Assembly: GCF_010093595.1 (NCBI RefSeq)
Contig: NW_022985443.1
Coordinates: 274,688 to 338,687, forward strand
DNA length: 64,000 bases
Origin: Mytilinidion resinicola
Taxonomy: Eukaryota; Ascomycota; Dothideomycetes; Mytilinidiales; Mytilinidiaceae
Direction: 5' to 3'
Position numbers and translations under genes: made by a program. Positions 11,109 to 21,049 of this stretch are shown here, piece by piece; the first letter of the stretch is position 1, and the number at the start of each line of letters is the position of its first letter. Under the pieces are notes generated by a model. The model did no database searches, was not told where the DNA came from, and worked only from the letters and a program-made list of their open reading frames with translations.

Positions 11109-12849
11109 ATGATGCTTCGACCCAGCGCTAGAATCCAGCGCCAGGCGCAACAACCCCCTTCTACTGTCATTCAGATTTCAGCAGAGAAGCAGCCACGATG
11201 GTACAAGGACGCCGGCGTGCGGAAGATGATGTTTCCGATCGTAATCATCTATCTCACGCAGGTTTGCACGGGCTTTGACGCTACGTTAACGGCGAATTTA
11301 CAGAGTTTCAAGAAATGGAAGTTGGGTATGTTATATACCTTCATTGCCGAAACGAATAGAAGACTAATGGTAACTAGATATGGGCAAGCCGACTGCCTCG
11401 CAACTCGGAGTCATCACAGCTATTTATTTCATCGGATGTCTTTGTGGGAGTATTCCTGCGTCAATTGTCACGGACAAGTAGTACGTAGACCCTCTTTGAA
11501 GCTTGATATTCCCTTATTAACGCATCTACAGTGGTCGTAAACTCGCCCTCGGCATGGGCCAATTCTTCACTATTGTCGGCGCCGGTTTCCAAGCCGGATC
11601 CCAAAGTCGAGGCCAATACATGGGCTCCCGTTTCATCCTCGGTTTCGGCATCGCCTTCGTCACTAACGCTGGCCCAGCCCTTCTATCCGAGTTGGCTCAC
11701 CCCCGCATTAGAGGCACGCTTGTATCATTTTTCAACCCGTTCTGGTACCTGGGCTCCATAATCGTAGCCTGGACTAGCTTCGGCACCAGTCACATGCCCA
11801 AAACCGACACCTGGGCGTGGCGGATCCCGTCGGTACTGCAGGGTCTCATTCCTTGCGTAGTCATGGCACTCCTCTGGTGGGTTCCTGAGTCCCCGCGTTG
11901 GTTGGTCTCCCAGGGCCGCACCGAGGAGGCAATTGCGATTATTTCGAAGTACCACGGAAACGGCAACCCGAATGACGAGGTAGTGGTCAGCCAGATCGCG
12001 GAGATCAAGATGGCGATTGAGACGGCGAAAGAGGGTATGACCTGGAAAGCTCTCATGACACAGAGGCAGAACGTCCACAGGCTTTTGATTGTAGTTTGCA
12101 TGACGTTGATGACTCTTTGGTGCGGACAAAACATCCTCTCATACTACTTCTCTCCTATATTGAACAGCATTGGTATCACTGATACAACGAGCCAGTAAGT
12201 CTCTACTGGATTTTTTTTAACCCGCACATGTCTGACCGACTCTCTTAGAACTGGGATCAACGGCGGCCTGAATATTGCCAACCTCCTCGCCTCCATCATC
12301 GGCGCCCTCCTTGCTGAACGCATTGGCCGGCGCAAGCTCTGGATGTCGTCTTTCATCGGCATGATCGTCGTCTTCGTCCCCTTCATCGCTCTCTCCGCCA
12401 CCTACGCCCAGAAGAAGTCCAAAGGCGCGGGATACGGCGTCATCGTCTGCCTCTTCCTCTTCGACATCATGTACAACATCGCCTGCAACCCACTTCTCTA
12501 CTCCTATCCCACGGAGATCATGCCATTCTTTATGCGTGCGAAGGGACTAGCGGTTAAGAATTTCGTTGGCCAGATTGCGCTGATTATCAACATGTACGTG
12601 AATCCGATTGCGCTGGCGAAGATCGGGTATCACTACTACATATTCTTCCTGGCGCTTAACGTGGTCTGGTTGACTTTGATTTTCATGTTCTTCCCTGAGA
12701 CTAAGGGATACACTTTGGAAGAGATGAGTATGCTATTTGATGGTGATGCCAGTGTGGTTTTGGGACAGAGGACCGGGAGTGAGAGGACCGGGAGCGACCC
12801 AGAGGATGGAGACGTTGAGAAAGCGAGTGTGCAACCGAAGAAGGAATAG
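11109..12849 (+). CDS. MFS sugar transporter (lactose/hexose permease type)
   Basis: Four exons (11109-11325, 11378-11480, 11532-12194, 12249-12849) give 527 aa, the usual size for 12-helix sugar porters. Family signatures: the cytosolic loop YGRKLALGMGQ after helix 2, PESPRWLV at the end of helix 6, AERIGRRKLW in the central loop and FFPETKGYTLEEM after helix 12. The N-terminal helix FPIVIIYLTQVCTGFDATL resembles fungal lactose permeases. It acts in the plasma membrane as a proton-coupled sugar or small polyol importer; the exact substrate cannot be read. The C-terminal tail has a short in-frame duplication (RTGSERTGSD). It neighbours the PhyH gene on the same strand. Confidence 0.9.
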
Positions 12850-13753
12850 AGATGCTATATTTTCGTGACGGGTATTTGAAAGAGATACCAAAGGAGTTTC
12901 CAATTTGAGATTAGTCTAGGGTTCATGATAGTAGAAGCCCCCAATTCAGGTCGATCCATGACAGCTCATGATGCAGGCGAGCGATCACAAGTGACATTTC
13001 CGCGGCACTCAGGATGCTCCAAAGGCGCTCCATTCCGGGTCCGATATCTGAGGTGAGGTGAGGTACTGACACTCTCTGGGGCTGTCTTTTCCCCACTCTT
13101 CACCTCCTCACAAAATGCCTCAAGGCCCTTCCCACTCTACTCAATCTGACGTCTCAGAGGCCCGATTTAGAGTACGCGAAGTGTCGTTGAAACAAGAGGT
13201 CCTTGGCCCTGGAATAGAAAGCCGCTAACCAATAGAGGGCAAGCGTGCTAGGCTTCCAACCCGAACCTTCATTTCTTTTCTCAACGTCCCTTCAGCGTTC
13301 CATCATCAACATCATTACCGCTTCTTTCCATCCAATATCTCGACTCTTCAGCCATGTTAAGAGCTGTAGCTCAGCTTGCAGCTATCCAGAACTCCCACCT
13401 GCTCTTATCGTAATCCTTGAGGATGCATTACGAGGTTCTTATCTCTGCTTCTCACACCACTTTGGTATCCTTTCCCCTTGTAAAGCGTTGATCTTACCTC
13501 AAAGTATCGAGTTTCGGATCAAAACCTGCCTTTCTTATTTGTCAAGGTCATGATCAATATCAAAAACATGTGGTGTTGCGCGAAATTATGTTGGTATCAC
13601 AGTACCCCACTCCAGAGCTCAACGATTGGGTCGCCATGTCGTCACTACATACTCTCAAAATCCCAACTTAGTCCCACTGAACCCTTTGAATTATAACTTC
13701 TCGTGAATCTGTTCCGTTCTTTGTCTTCTATTCATTCCGTCTCTCCACACGTT
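12850..13753. other. Intergenic region between two MFS genes
   Basis: No gene was seen. A short GAGGT repeat lies near 13050. The distal part should hold the promoter of the second MFS gene. Confidence 0.4.
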
Positions 13754-15783
13754 ATGTCCCTCCCACTCGGGGCGGTTGATGCCACCGCAAACCCCATCCC
13801 GGGGACTGTTCACCTCGTCGACCTCGAAGGTACCATCCATGCTCTCCACGCACGCGGCGGCCAAAAGGACATCGTCCTCGTCCCCGCACCCTCGTCCGAC
13901 CCCGATGACCCTCTCAATTGGTCTCCGCGCCGCAAAGCCCTCAGCACGATATGCATGTGTGTATACACGCTCATGGTCGGCATCGCTAGCGCCGCCATCT
14001 ACTCCGTCCTTGAACCCATCAGCGAGAGCACGGGCCTCACGCTCGGGGACCTGAACGCTGGAACCGGGTACATGTTTCTCTTCTTCGGCTGGGGATGCTT
14101 GGTGTGGCAGCCGCTGGCGTTGCAGTATGGGAAGCGCCCGGTGTATCTGTTCAGTATACTTGCGACTATGGCGATCCAGCTATGGGCGCCGTATACGAAG
14201 AGCAACGGACAGTGGATCGCGAATAAGATTTTGCAGGGGTTCTTTGGGGCGCCAATTGAGAGCCTTTGTGAGATCAGTGTTACGGATATCGTAAGTTTAT
14301 TCCTAGGTTCTTTGGTGGAAATTTCTGCTTGGAGTCATCGATCCCAACGGAATTGAATCGCCCGCGATGCGAGTGATGGGAGGCTAGATTACCCCTTCGC
14401 TTCGTGCTATCGTGCTGCATGTCAGAAATGGCTACCCGTGGGCACGTGATCGACGAAAAAAGTCCCTTGCCCATAGGCTGTGCACGCTTGTTTATCGCTG
14501 CTTGGGGCCTCAGTGGGCTTAGTGGACTGGAAAAACTTCATGATTGACCATGTACTTCGCAGAAAAGATGCTCTCAATAGTGGCAGATAGTACTGACACT
14601 TGCGCCAGTACTTCACTCACGAGAGAGGAACATATATCGGGCTGTATGCCCTGTTACTGGCTGGCAGCAATTTCCTCGCGCCCGTTTTTGCTGGTTTCAT
14701 TGCTGATGGCCAAGGCTGGAAATGGGTTCTAGTAACAAACCCAATTATTCTAGCCACCTGTAACCGACCGCTAATTAGTCGGGTATCTAGTATTGGTGCG
14801 CGATCTTCTGCGCAATGGGCTTCGTCTTCCTGTTCTTTTTCATGGAAGAAACCAACTACATCCGCCATACCCCCGGCACGCCTCTTAACATATCAAACTC
14901 CCCGTCTTTCATACAAGAAGCATCTTCCGATCCCGAGAAGGCCGATCTTGACGAGAAAGCGACTCCTTCGAGTCTCTCAGAGGCGCCAAGAGCCACACAT
15001 GGACCAAAGAAAACCTATCTCAACAAGATTGCCCTTTTCCAACCCGCCGACCTCCACAAACCAAACGAACTCCTTGCCATGGCAACCCGTCCGTTAATCT
15101 TCCTTACCTTTCCCGTAATATTCTACGCAGGCTTCAGCTACGGCAGCAACCTTGTCTGGTTCAACGTCCTCAACGCCACCGCCTCCCTCATCCTCGGCAA
15201 CACTTACAACTTCAAGCCCAGCATGGTCGGCCTGGCCTACCTAAGCCCCCTCGTCGGCGTCGCGCTAGGCAGCTTCTACACCGGCGTGCTCGGCGACCGC
15301 ATCGTCGTCTGGAAAGCCCGACGCAACGGCGGCATCTTGGAGTCCGAGCACCGGCTGTGGCTCTTCGCGCCGAGCATGCTGCTCATTCCATTTGGCCTCA
15401 TTCTCTGGGGCGTTGGTGCCGCGCAACATGTGCACTGGTTTGGGTGCGTGTTCGCGATGGGGGTGGTGGCGCTTACGAACACGATTGGTATACAGTTATC
15501 CGTGTCGTATTGTATAGACTCCTATCGCGCGCTGAGTGGGGAGGCGATGGTGACGGTTATTCTGGTGCGGAATACGATGAGTTTTGCTATTGGGTATGGG
15601 ATTACGCCGTGGATTAAGGGGATGGGGTTGCAGAACGCCTTCATCACGGCGGCGATGGTGGGAATGGCGCAGTGTGCGACGGTTTGGGTGATGGTGGTTT
15701 GGGGGAAGAGGCTGAGGGAGCAGAGTGTAGGGAGGTATGGAAAATATGTGGAGGAGATGGCGAAGAGCGGGATGGTACATTAG
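13754..15783 (+). CDS. MFS transporter, DHA1 (drug:H+ antiporter-1) type
   Basis: Three exons (13754-14290, 14609-14731, 14791-15783) give 550 aa. The N-terminal signature DPDDPLNWSPRRKALS precedes helix 1, as in fungal DHA1 and polyamine/multidrug exporters. Other marks are QYGKRPVYL after helix 2, YFTHERGTYIGLYALLL in helix 5 and a long acidic central loop (about residues 240-300). Probable role: plasma-membrane export of a small metabolite or drug. Intron 1 is 318 bp and carries a dispersed repeat copy; intron 2 is 59 bp. The first ATG in frame, at 13754, was taken as start. As the last gene of the metabolic neighbourhood it could export its product (inference). Confidence 0.9.
14473..14520 (+). 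repeat. Dispersed repeat copy 4, in MFS intron 1
   Basis: CTGTGCACGCTTGTTTATCG and CTGCTTGGGGCCTCAG align with copy 1 and with the 63489 copy. It lies in the 318-bp intron 14291-14608. Confidence 0.5.
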
Positions 15784-16201
15784 AGGAGTTGAGGGGCTAC
15801 GCTTACACTTCAGCATATCACGCTTGGTCATCTGGCAACTCGTCACAGAGTGTGGGGTGGCTCGGTATGTGAACTCAGCTTCCAAAGCGATCCAAGATCT
15901 CTTGCTATCGATAGGTGAGTCAAATAGTATATTGATATTTACTATATGTCGAGTGAGTTCATAAATTTGGACACTCCTCCCAGCTGCTTGGGGTATCCCG
16001 ATACGTCCTTCAGCTTCCAATTCAGATGTAGAACTTGACGCAGTGGAAATAGGGCTACCGTTCGACTGACCAAAGATATTCTAGCTGGGGTACTCCTTAC
16101 AGTGGTATCGAGCGGGCAAGAGTGGAGAGCACGCAGTGAGATATCCACGTGCCAAGACTTATAACCTAGCATTGGACTTGGAAACTGTCGGCTACCCATC
16201 C
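15784..16201. other. Intergenic region with repeat copy A
   Basis: Apart from the repeat copy at 15982-16170, nothing recognisable was seen. Confidence 0.4.
15982..16170 (+). repeat. Dispersed repeat copy A (long form, about 185 bp)
   Basis: Aligns over about 185 bp with 63509-63694. Shared blocks include CTGCTTGGGGT, GTGGAAATAGGGCT against GTGGATATTAGGCT, GGGCAAGA, and CCAAGACTTATAACCTAG against CCCAGACTTATAGCCTAG. Many substitutions are transitions. The copies are non-coding and lie just downstream of genes in both places. Confidence 0.7.
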
Positions 16202-16540
16202 CTATGTCCAGCACATCCCTTTCCTCTCCTCCAATTCCCAAAGAAACCTGCACCTCGCCTCATACTCCCTCCAATCATGTTCCTTGAGTTCCCACTTGAT
16301 CCACTTCAGTTTCTCTTGTTTGACCAATTCCTGGTCATATATTTTCTTGGAGGTTGGATCTCTGAGCACCGCCCATGCCTCCTGTATCCCTTGGTACAAT
16401 CTTAAGATTGTCTCGCGCTGCTCGCCATCAGCATGGCTTTGTGCATGGGGGTGGTAGTGCTCGGAGAGCGTTTCGTATGCACACTGAATCTCTGTGGCGG
16501 TTGCGGATGGTGGAAGGGAGAGGTAGCTGTAGTGTGACAT
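16202..16540 (-). CDS. Small J-like protein with HPH instead of HPD
   Basis: Single-exon, 112 aa. The first 70 residues follow a DnaJ J domain: helix I (HYSYLSLPPSATATEIQ), helix II ending in SEHYHPHAQ, helix III (YQGIQEAWAVLRDP) and the final SKKIYDQE. The HPD tripeptide that activates Hsp70 ATPase is HPH (about residues 30-32). It should therefore not stimulate Hsp70 in the normal way and may be a J-like adaptor or a decaying gene. The C-terminus is rich in Trp, Glu and Lys (KLKWIKWELKEHDWREYE). No G/F region or zinc finger. Function not assignable. Confidence 0.65.
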   Translation of the reverse strand: MSHYSYLSLPPSATATEIQCAYETLSEHYHPHAQSHADGEQRETILRLYQGIQEAWAVLRDPTSKKIYDQELVKQEKLKWIKWELKEHDWREYEARCRFLWELEERKGMCWT

Positions 16541-17406
16541 TTTAGGTTGTGGTCTGGTGGTGGTGGTGGCAGTGGTGGGTGTGAGTACCTGGATGTGTAA
16601 TAGGGATCTTACGAACGGAGTCTAAATAAGGGAGATCTTTGAGGAGAAAGCGCACTGGTGACGCGGTAGCGGGTGTTGAAGGCTGCAGAGAGTGATGAGG
16701 TTAGTGAAAGAGACCAAGATGTAGTTGCCAGGTCTGCTGGATGGAGCTCGCGGGCGTCACTGTGAAGTGTTTCCTTCTATTTTATGCTGGGGATTCACCC
16801 TTGGATAGCCGAATTCACGTGACATCGCATGGGATTTTCACAGTATCGAGTACTGCCCCCCTTTCCCTACAACTCACCGTCTTCAGTGCCCCTATCGTGA
16901 AGCTGGTACCAGATCTCATAGACTTCTCCACTCATACCCCTACTGAGTTCAGATTCACTTGGATTTTCGTCTCTTCTGGGCTTTCGTCTACATCGCCTGG
17001 TCCCCTCCGTCGTGGCGAATCAGCTCCAAGTCGGTGTGGGTCATTCACTAACTCAAGTCGGGTCCACAGTGACCCCACGCTAGGTTGCCTTTCCGCGTTG
17101 TTGACATCCTCCAACCACCTCCACCCTTCATCCACACCGCCGCAAGATTGTGTCTGATTTGCGTCAACTCCTCCATCCCAGAACTCCATAGCGCACAGTT
17201 CACTACTCCCTTTCTTTCTTTTGACACCTCCTTCCGCTGCACTGGCCACCCCACAGTGCGCGAGAGGCTATCAAGATGGGGCTGCGAACGGGGATACGCG
17301 ATCGTCTCAGGCCAGAGGTTCTCCACTAGCCGCAAACCAGCGTCGGCTAGTAGCCAGCTTGTCAATGCACACACCGATGCGAGGTGTCTTCCTGGCGCGC
17401 TTCCAG
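16541..17406. other. Intergenic region with unresolved 5' end of coiled-coil gene
   Basis: This stretch should contain the first exon and promoter of the coiled-coil gene that follows, but I could not fix an initiating ATG. Open frames here have no domain I recognise. Confidence 0.35.
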
Positions 17407-19931
17407 CGGCCAACCTCGATCAGATTGACGCTATGATCAAGAGCGTCCGCCAAAACAGTCAGCAGCAAGGTATGGATTCTCGTCGGCTACCCTACTAAGT
17501 CACTACACCCCCTTCCTACATAGAAAATATACCAGAGTTCATCCATTTCCACCAATCTATCGAATCTAGCCCTCGGTGTACGAGTTGAACCAGACTAACG
17601 ATAGAAGTAGACCGTATTAAAGTCCCTTCCGCTGCCCTCCCGAAGTCGCCTTCACCCCCCTGTGAGGCCACCTCCAACGGCTCTTCTCTCTCCAATAGGC
17701 CGGCGAAAGTGGCCCCTTCATCTACCCATATTGCCACACACTTGGCTCATATAACTTCGGCTTGTGAAGGTCATGACAGCATTGCCACTAAAACTTCCAT
17801 ATCCACCTTACAAGACACGCCTAGTTCCACCGGCTCGACTACGCCACCTTATTCCCCCGAGACCCCGTGTCGCATTAAGCGTGCAACCTCCTGGCCAACG
17901 CCACCCACAGTGGTAACAGTCACCGAGAGCGTATCCTCTGCGTGTGCAAAGTCTCTCGGTCCGATCCACTTTGTTCTGGCTGATGTGCATGATGAGAGGA
18001 TTTCGACGGCGACGGCTGGTGAAACAAGCAACAAGACCGAAGCCAGTGTAGTCGAGGCATACACAGTGCCTTGGACCTCTGAAGGATCCGATACGGAATT
18101 GTCCATTAATCAAGATTTTGACGGAAGCGAACGCAGCTTTTACGACACAACGTCTTACAACGAAGCTCATATCAAGAAGCTCATATCAAGAAGCTCATAT
18201 CAAGAAGCTCCTGAAACAGCAGCAAGTCTTACTTTTCTCTCACGGAAAGCGACACTTCGCGAACATCCTCGCTGCTAAGAGCATTCGTCATGAGCGAGAA
18301 CTTGCACAAAAAGACGCTGAAGCAGATAGCTTGCGCCTAGAACAAGGTGATACTATCAAAGACCACCGCGAGCGTCGTAGACAGGCGGACGCAGAATTCG
18401 CTAAAGCTTTGGCGAAGAAAGAGAAATTGATCCGCGATCTCGAAGAACACAACAAGAAGTGCTACGACATGGGATACGCCGCGAACAGTCTAGAGCTTGA
18501 CTACGCTAGGGACACGCTAGTGAAGCGAGATGAACAGCTAGAGAAGAAACGGGCTTCGACGCGGGAATGGAAATCAAAACACAATGATGTTCTCCGCGAG
18601 AAGGAGGATCTCAAGCTTCAAATCGAGGCATTCAAGAAGCCTGAGAACAGCCATATCATCGAAGCCTACCAGCAGAGCTTGGAGGTATTGTTGGAAAGCG
18701 GAAAGAGGGTCGACGAGGCCCTTCGACAGGAGAAAGAGAAGTCGGAAAAACTCAACAACGTCATCATTGCCACTCAAGGCAATATCAAGAACTACGTTTC
18801 TCAGTTTAATATCAACCAAGCCCGCATTGAGGATCTCTGCGCCCGAAGTAACAGGGATGCAGAGACAATTCGCAAGCTCTCAGAAGATAACGAAGCTCTC
18901 CGAGCGAAGAATTCCGGATACGAAAGCTGGGAACAGGATGTCAAACCTCTACGACTTGCTACAAAATCCAATGTCGCGTATCACATTCGCGAAACTGAGA
19001 AGCTTTCTCGGTGGATCAAGGAGGCCATGGAGGATCATGCGGAGTCCGGGGACGATGACTTCGATCCGGATTTCTTCAAAGAGGCATCACTAATCATATT
19101 GAGAGTCAGAGCGAGACCATTCAGGCTATGGTGCAAGCTCAGAATACGGAAGGAGAGAAGTTAAGAGAGTCTATTGAGAGGGAGCATGAGTTGATCGAGC
19201 AGAATAGCAGACTAGCAGACGACGTTCGCAAACTCCAAGTCGAGCTGGCGGAAGAGAAGTCCCAAACAAAGAAGTATGAAGCTACGCTAGATGCCTTGGA
19301 AATGCAAGAAACCAATGCCCGAAAAGAACTGGCATGGCGCAAACCCATCTTCGAAGAGCATAGGGACCGCTTCACCTATTACAAGAACCAAGTCATTGAA
19401 CTCCGCGGAGAGAAAGCAGCGAGCTGGGCTGAGAACCCAGATATGAACGTGGCAATCGAAGCGCAGGCAGAGGTCGCTCGCCTCGAAGAGGGCATCAACG
19501 AAATGATTGATAAACACGAGCCGCTTCATCACGAAGTGAAGACATTGACCAAAGAAAAGTGCGTTGAGACATCAAAGTATCGAAGCGAGATAAGCATCGC
19601 CAGGACTGAGAACGTCCAGCTGAAGCAAACGGTTGATCGCCTAATTCGCCGAGTCCAGGTTCATGAGCCCGACTTCTCCTGGGACAATCTCCTTGAATCG
19701 GAAGACGCTGGCAGACGGGAGCCGAGTCCACTCCGCGATCCCACCTACCGGCCCCTCGACGAAGCAGCTGAGCGGACGGTTGTCCGTCATCTGGGACCTG
19801 TGGAGTCGGGAGCACCGCCAGAAGTGATCAAGAAGTATATCCCGGAGGAAAACTGGGTGGGCGATAGCAGGAATAACGAAATGTTCTGTCTCGACCGGGC
19901 GCATCTGGAATGGCCGGAATATTTATACTGA
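17407..19931 (+). pseudogene. Coiled-coil protein gene, frame-broken by a 14-bp tandem repeat
   Basis: The 5' part resembles the small-exon layout of the genes at 39.7 and 43.5 kb: exon 17407-17469, intron with GTATGG donor to 17523, exon 17524-17577, then a very short gap (30-33 bp, doubtful as an intron) and a long exon from about 17608. A Pro/Ser region with TPPYSPETP corresponds to TPPTSPELS and TPPSSPDME in the relatives. A long heptad-rich coiled coil follows to 19931. The frame breaks twice: at 18162-18203, where three copies of a 14-bp unit add 28 bases relative to one copy, and near 19085-19095, where one base appears lost. One repeat copy would read NEAHIKKLLKQQQ in frame. The initiating exon is unresolved. 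Function unknown; structural coiled coil likely. Confidence 0.5.
18162..18203 (+). repeat. 14-bp unit in three tandem copies inside coding sequence
   Basis: GAAGCTCATATCAA is repeated exactly three times, followed by a partial fourth copy (GAAGCTC). The length is not a multiple of three, so copy number decides the reading frame downstream. Confidence 0.95.
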
Positions 19932-20130
19932 CTCAGGTTGAAAATTGATGTGAACTCTGTCTTATTTCGGGGGCCCGAAGGCCAAACTATATACTACGTA
20001 GGAAGTGACTGTATGCATAGGCAGAAGCACTAATTGGAGGCAGCAGTAGGCAGCATTAGGCAGGGTAGGCCACCGTACCCCAACCCCTCTCTGTAGAAGT
20101 TGTAACTGGCTAGGCATGTAGGCAGCTACT

Positions 20131-20499
20131 ATGCCAGCAACTCCAAGTCTGTACGTAGGTGACCGTGAACCGTATGAGTTGTTGATCCTAGGTTGTAGCT
20201 GTTACAACCCGAGTTACTGTGAGCCTGAGGGCTTCACGCCTGAGCCACCGCGACGGCCTGAGCGCCGTGCTGCATTAGAGAACGAAGGTCAAGATGATTC
20301 CCTGGAAGTAGAACGTCGGGAACAGCAGGCAGAATTGGATGAGCTGTATGAGGAGGAGAGGGTAGCGAGTCAGATGAAGCAAGAGAGCGAGGCGGCGGAG
20401 AATGGCGATACAAAGCAGAATTGCGAGGTGGAACAGGAAGATGATATCGAGCAGAAGAACGAGATGAGGCAGGACGGCCAGGATTATGATTGGTATTAG
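20131..20499 (+). CDS. Hypothetical acidic protein
   Basis: Open frame of 122 aa from ATG to stop, lying between the broken coiled-coil gene and the STAND gene. The N-terminus has several Cys (GCSCYNPSYCEPEGF) and the C-terminal two-thirds is highly charged (Glu, Gln, Asp). No known domain was recognised and no intron is needed. The composition could be a real small protein or the tail of a decayed gene. Support is limited to the open frame and its protein-like composition. Confidence 0.3.
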   Translation: MPATPSLYVGDREPYELLILGCSCYNPSYCEPEGFTPEPPRRPERRAALENEGQDDSLEVERREQQAELDELYEEERVASQMKQESEAAENGDTKQNCEVEQEDDIEQKNEMRQDGQDYDWY

Positions 20500-21049
20500 A
20501 GGGGCATGGTGATTTCTTCTAGGCGGATGAGGGTTGCCAATGGGACTGGCTGCGGAAAGGCGCGGTTGTAGAATAGTCTCGATGTACTCATACCCCAGCA
20601 CAAGTATTAAAAGCATACCACGTACATCTTTTACGCTTGCTATCTAGTTGATTTGAGTTTCCTTTGACAGAGTATTGGCCACACTGGGACATGTCAGAGG
20701 TGGTAACCTTGTGCACTGTGTTACGACGGTTTCGTGCGTTTTTATGCGTCGATATCAGGAATTCAGTTCGCTGATGCGAGAACCCAGCTTCTCACGCTAA
20801 CTCTAATGATAGGTATATACATTGGGCTTCTCCGCTTGCAATACCATAGCTACCCGCACTGACCAATATAACGCGCAAGATGTAAGCCACATGCTCAAAC
20901 GAGTGTAGATCGTTGAACAGGTGGCGATACCAACTGTCTGCTCTTAATGGAGTTATCTGCCGGAGAGCACACGGCATCTTCAGCAAAATCATCCACTTTC
21001 TTTCATCGCCTGCTCCTGATTTTCGAGCACTCGGCTCCGTTGAAACAAC
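20500..21049. other. Intergenic region upstream of the STAND gene
   Basis: No gene was seen; it presumably holds the STAND gene promoter. Confidence 0.4.
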
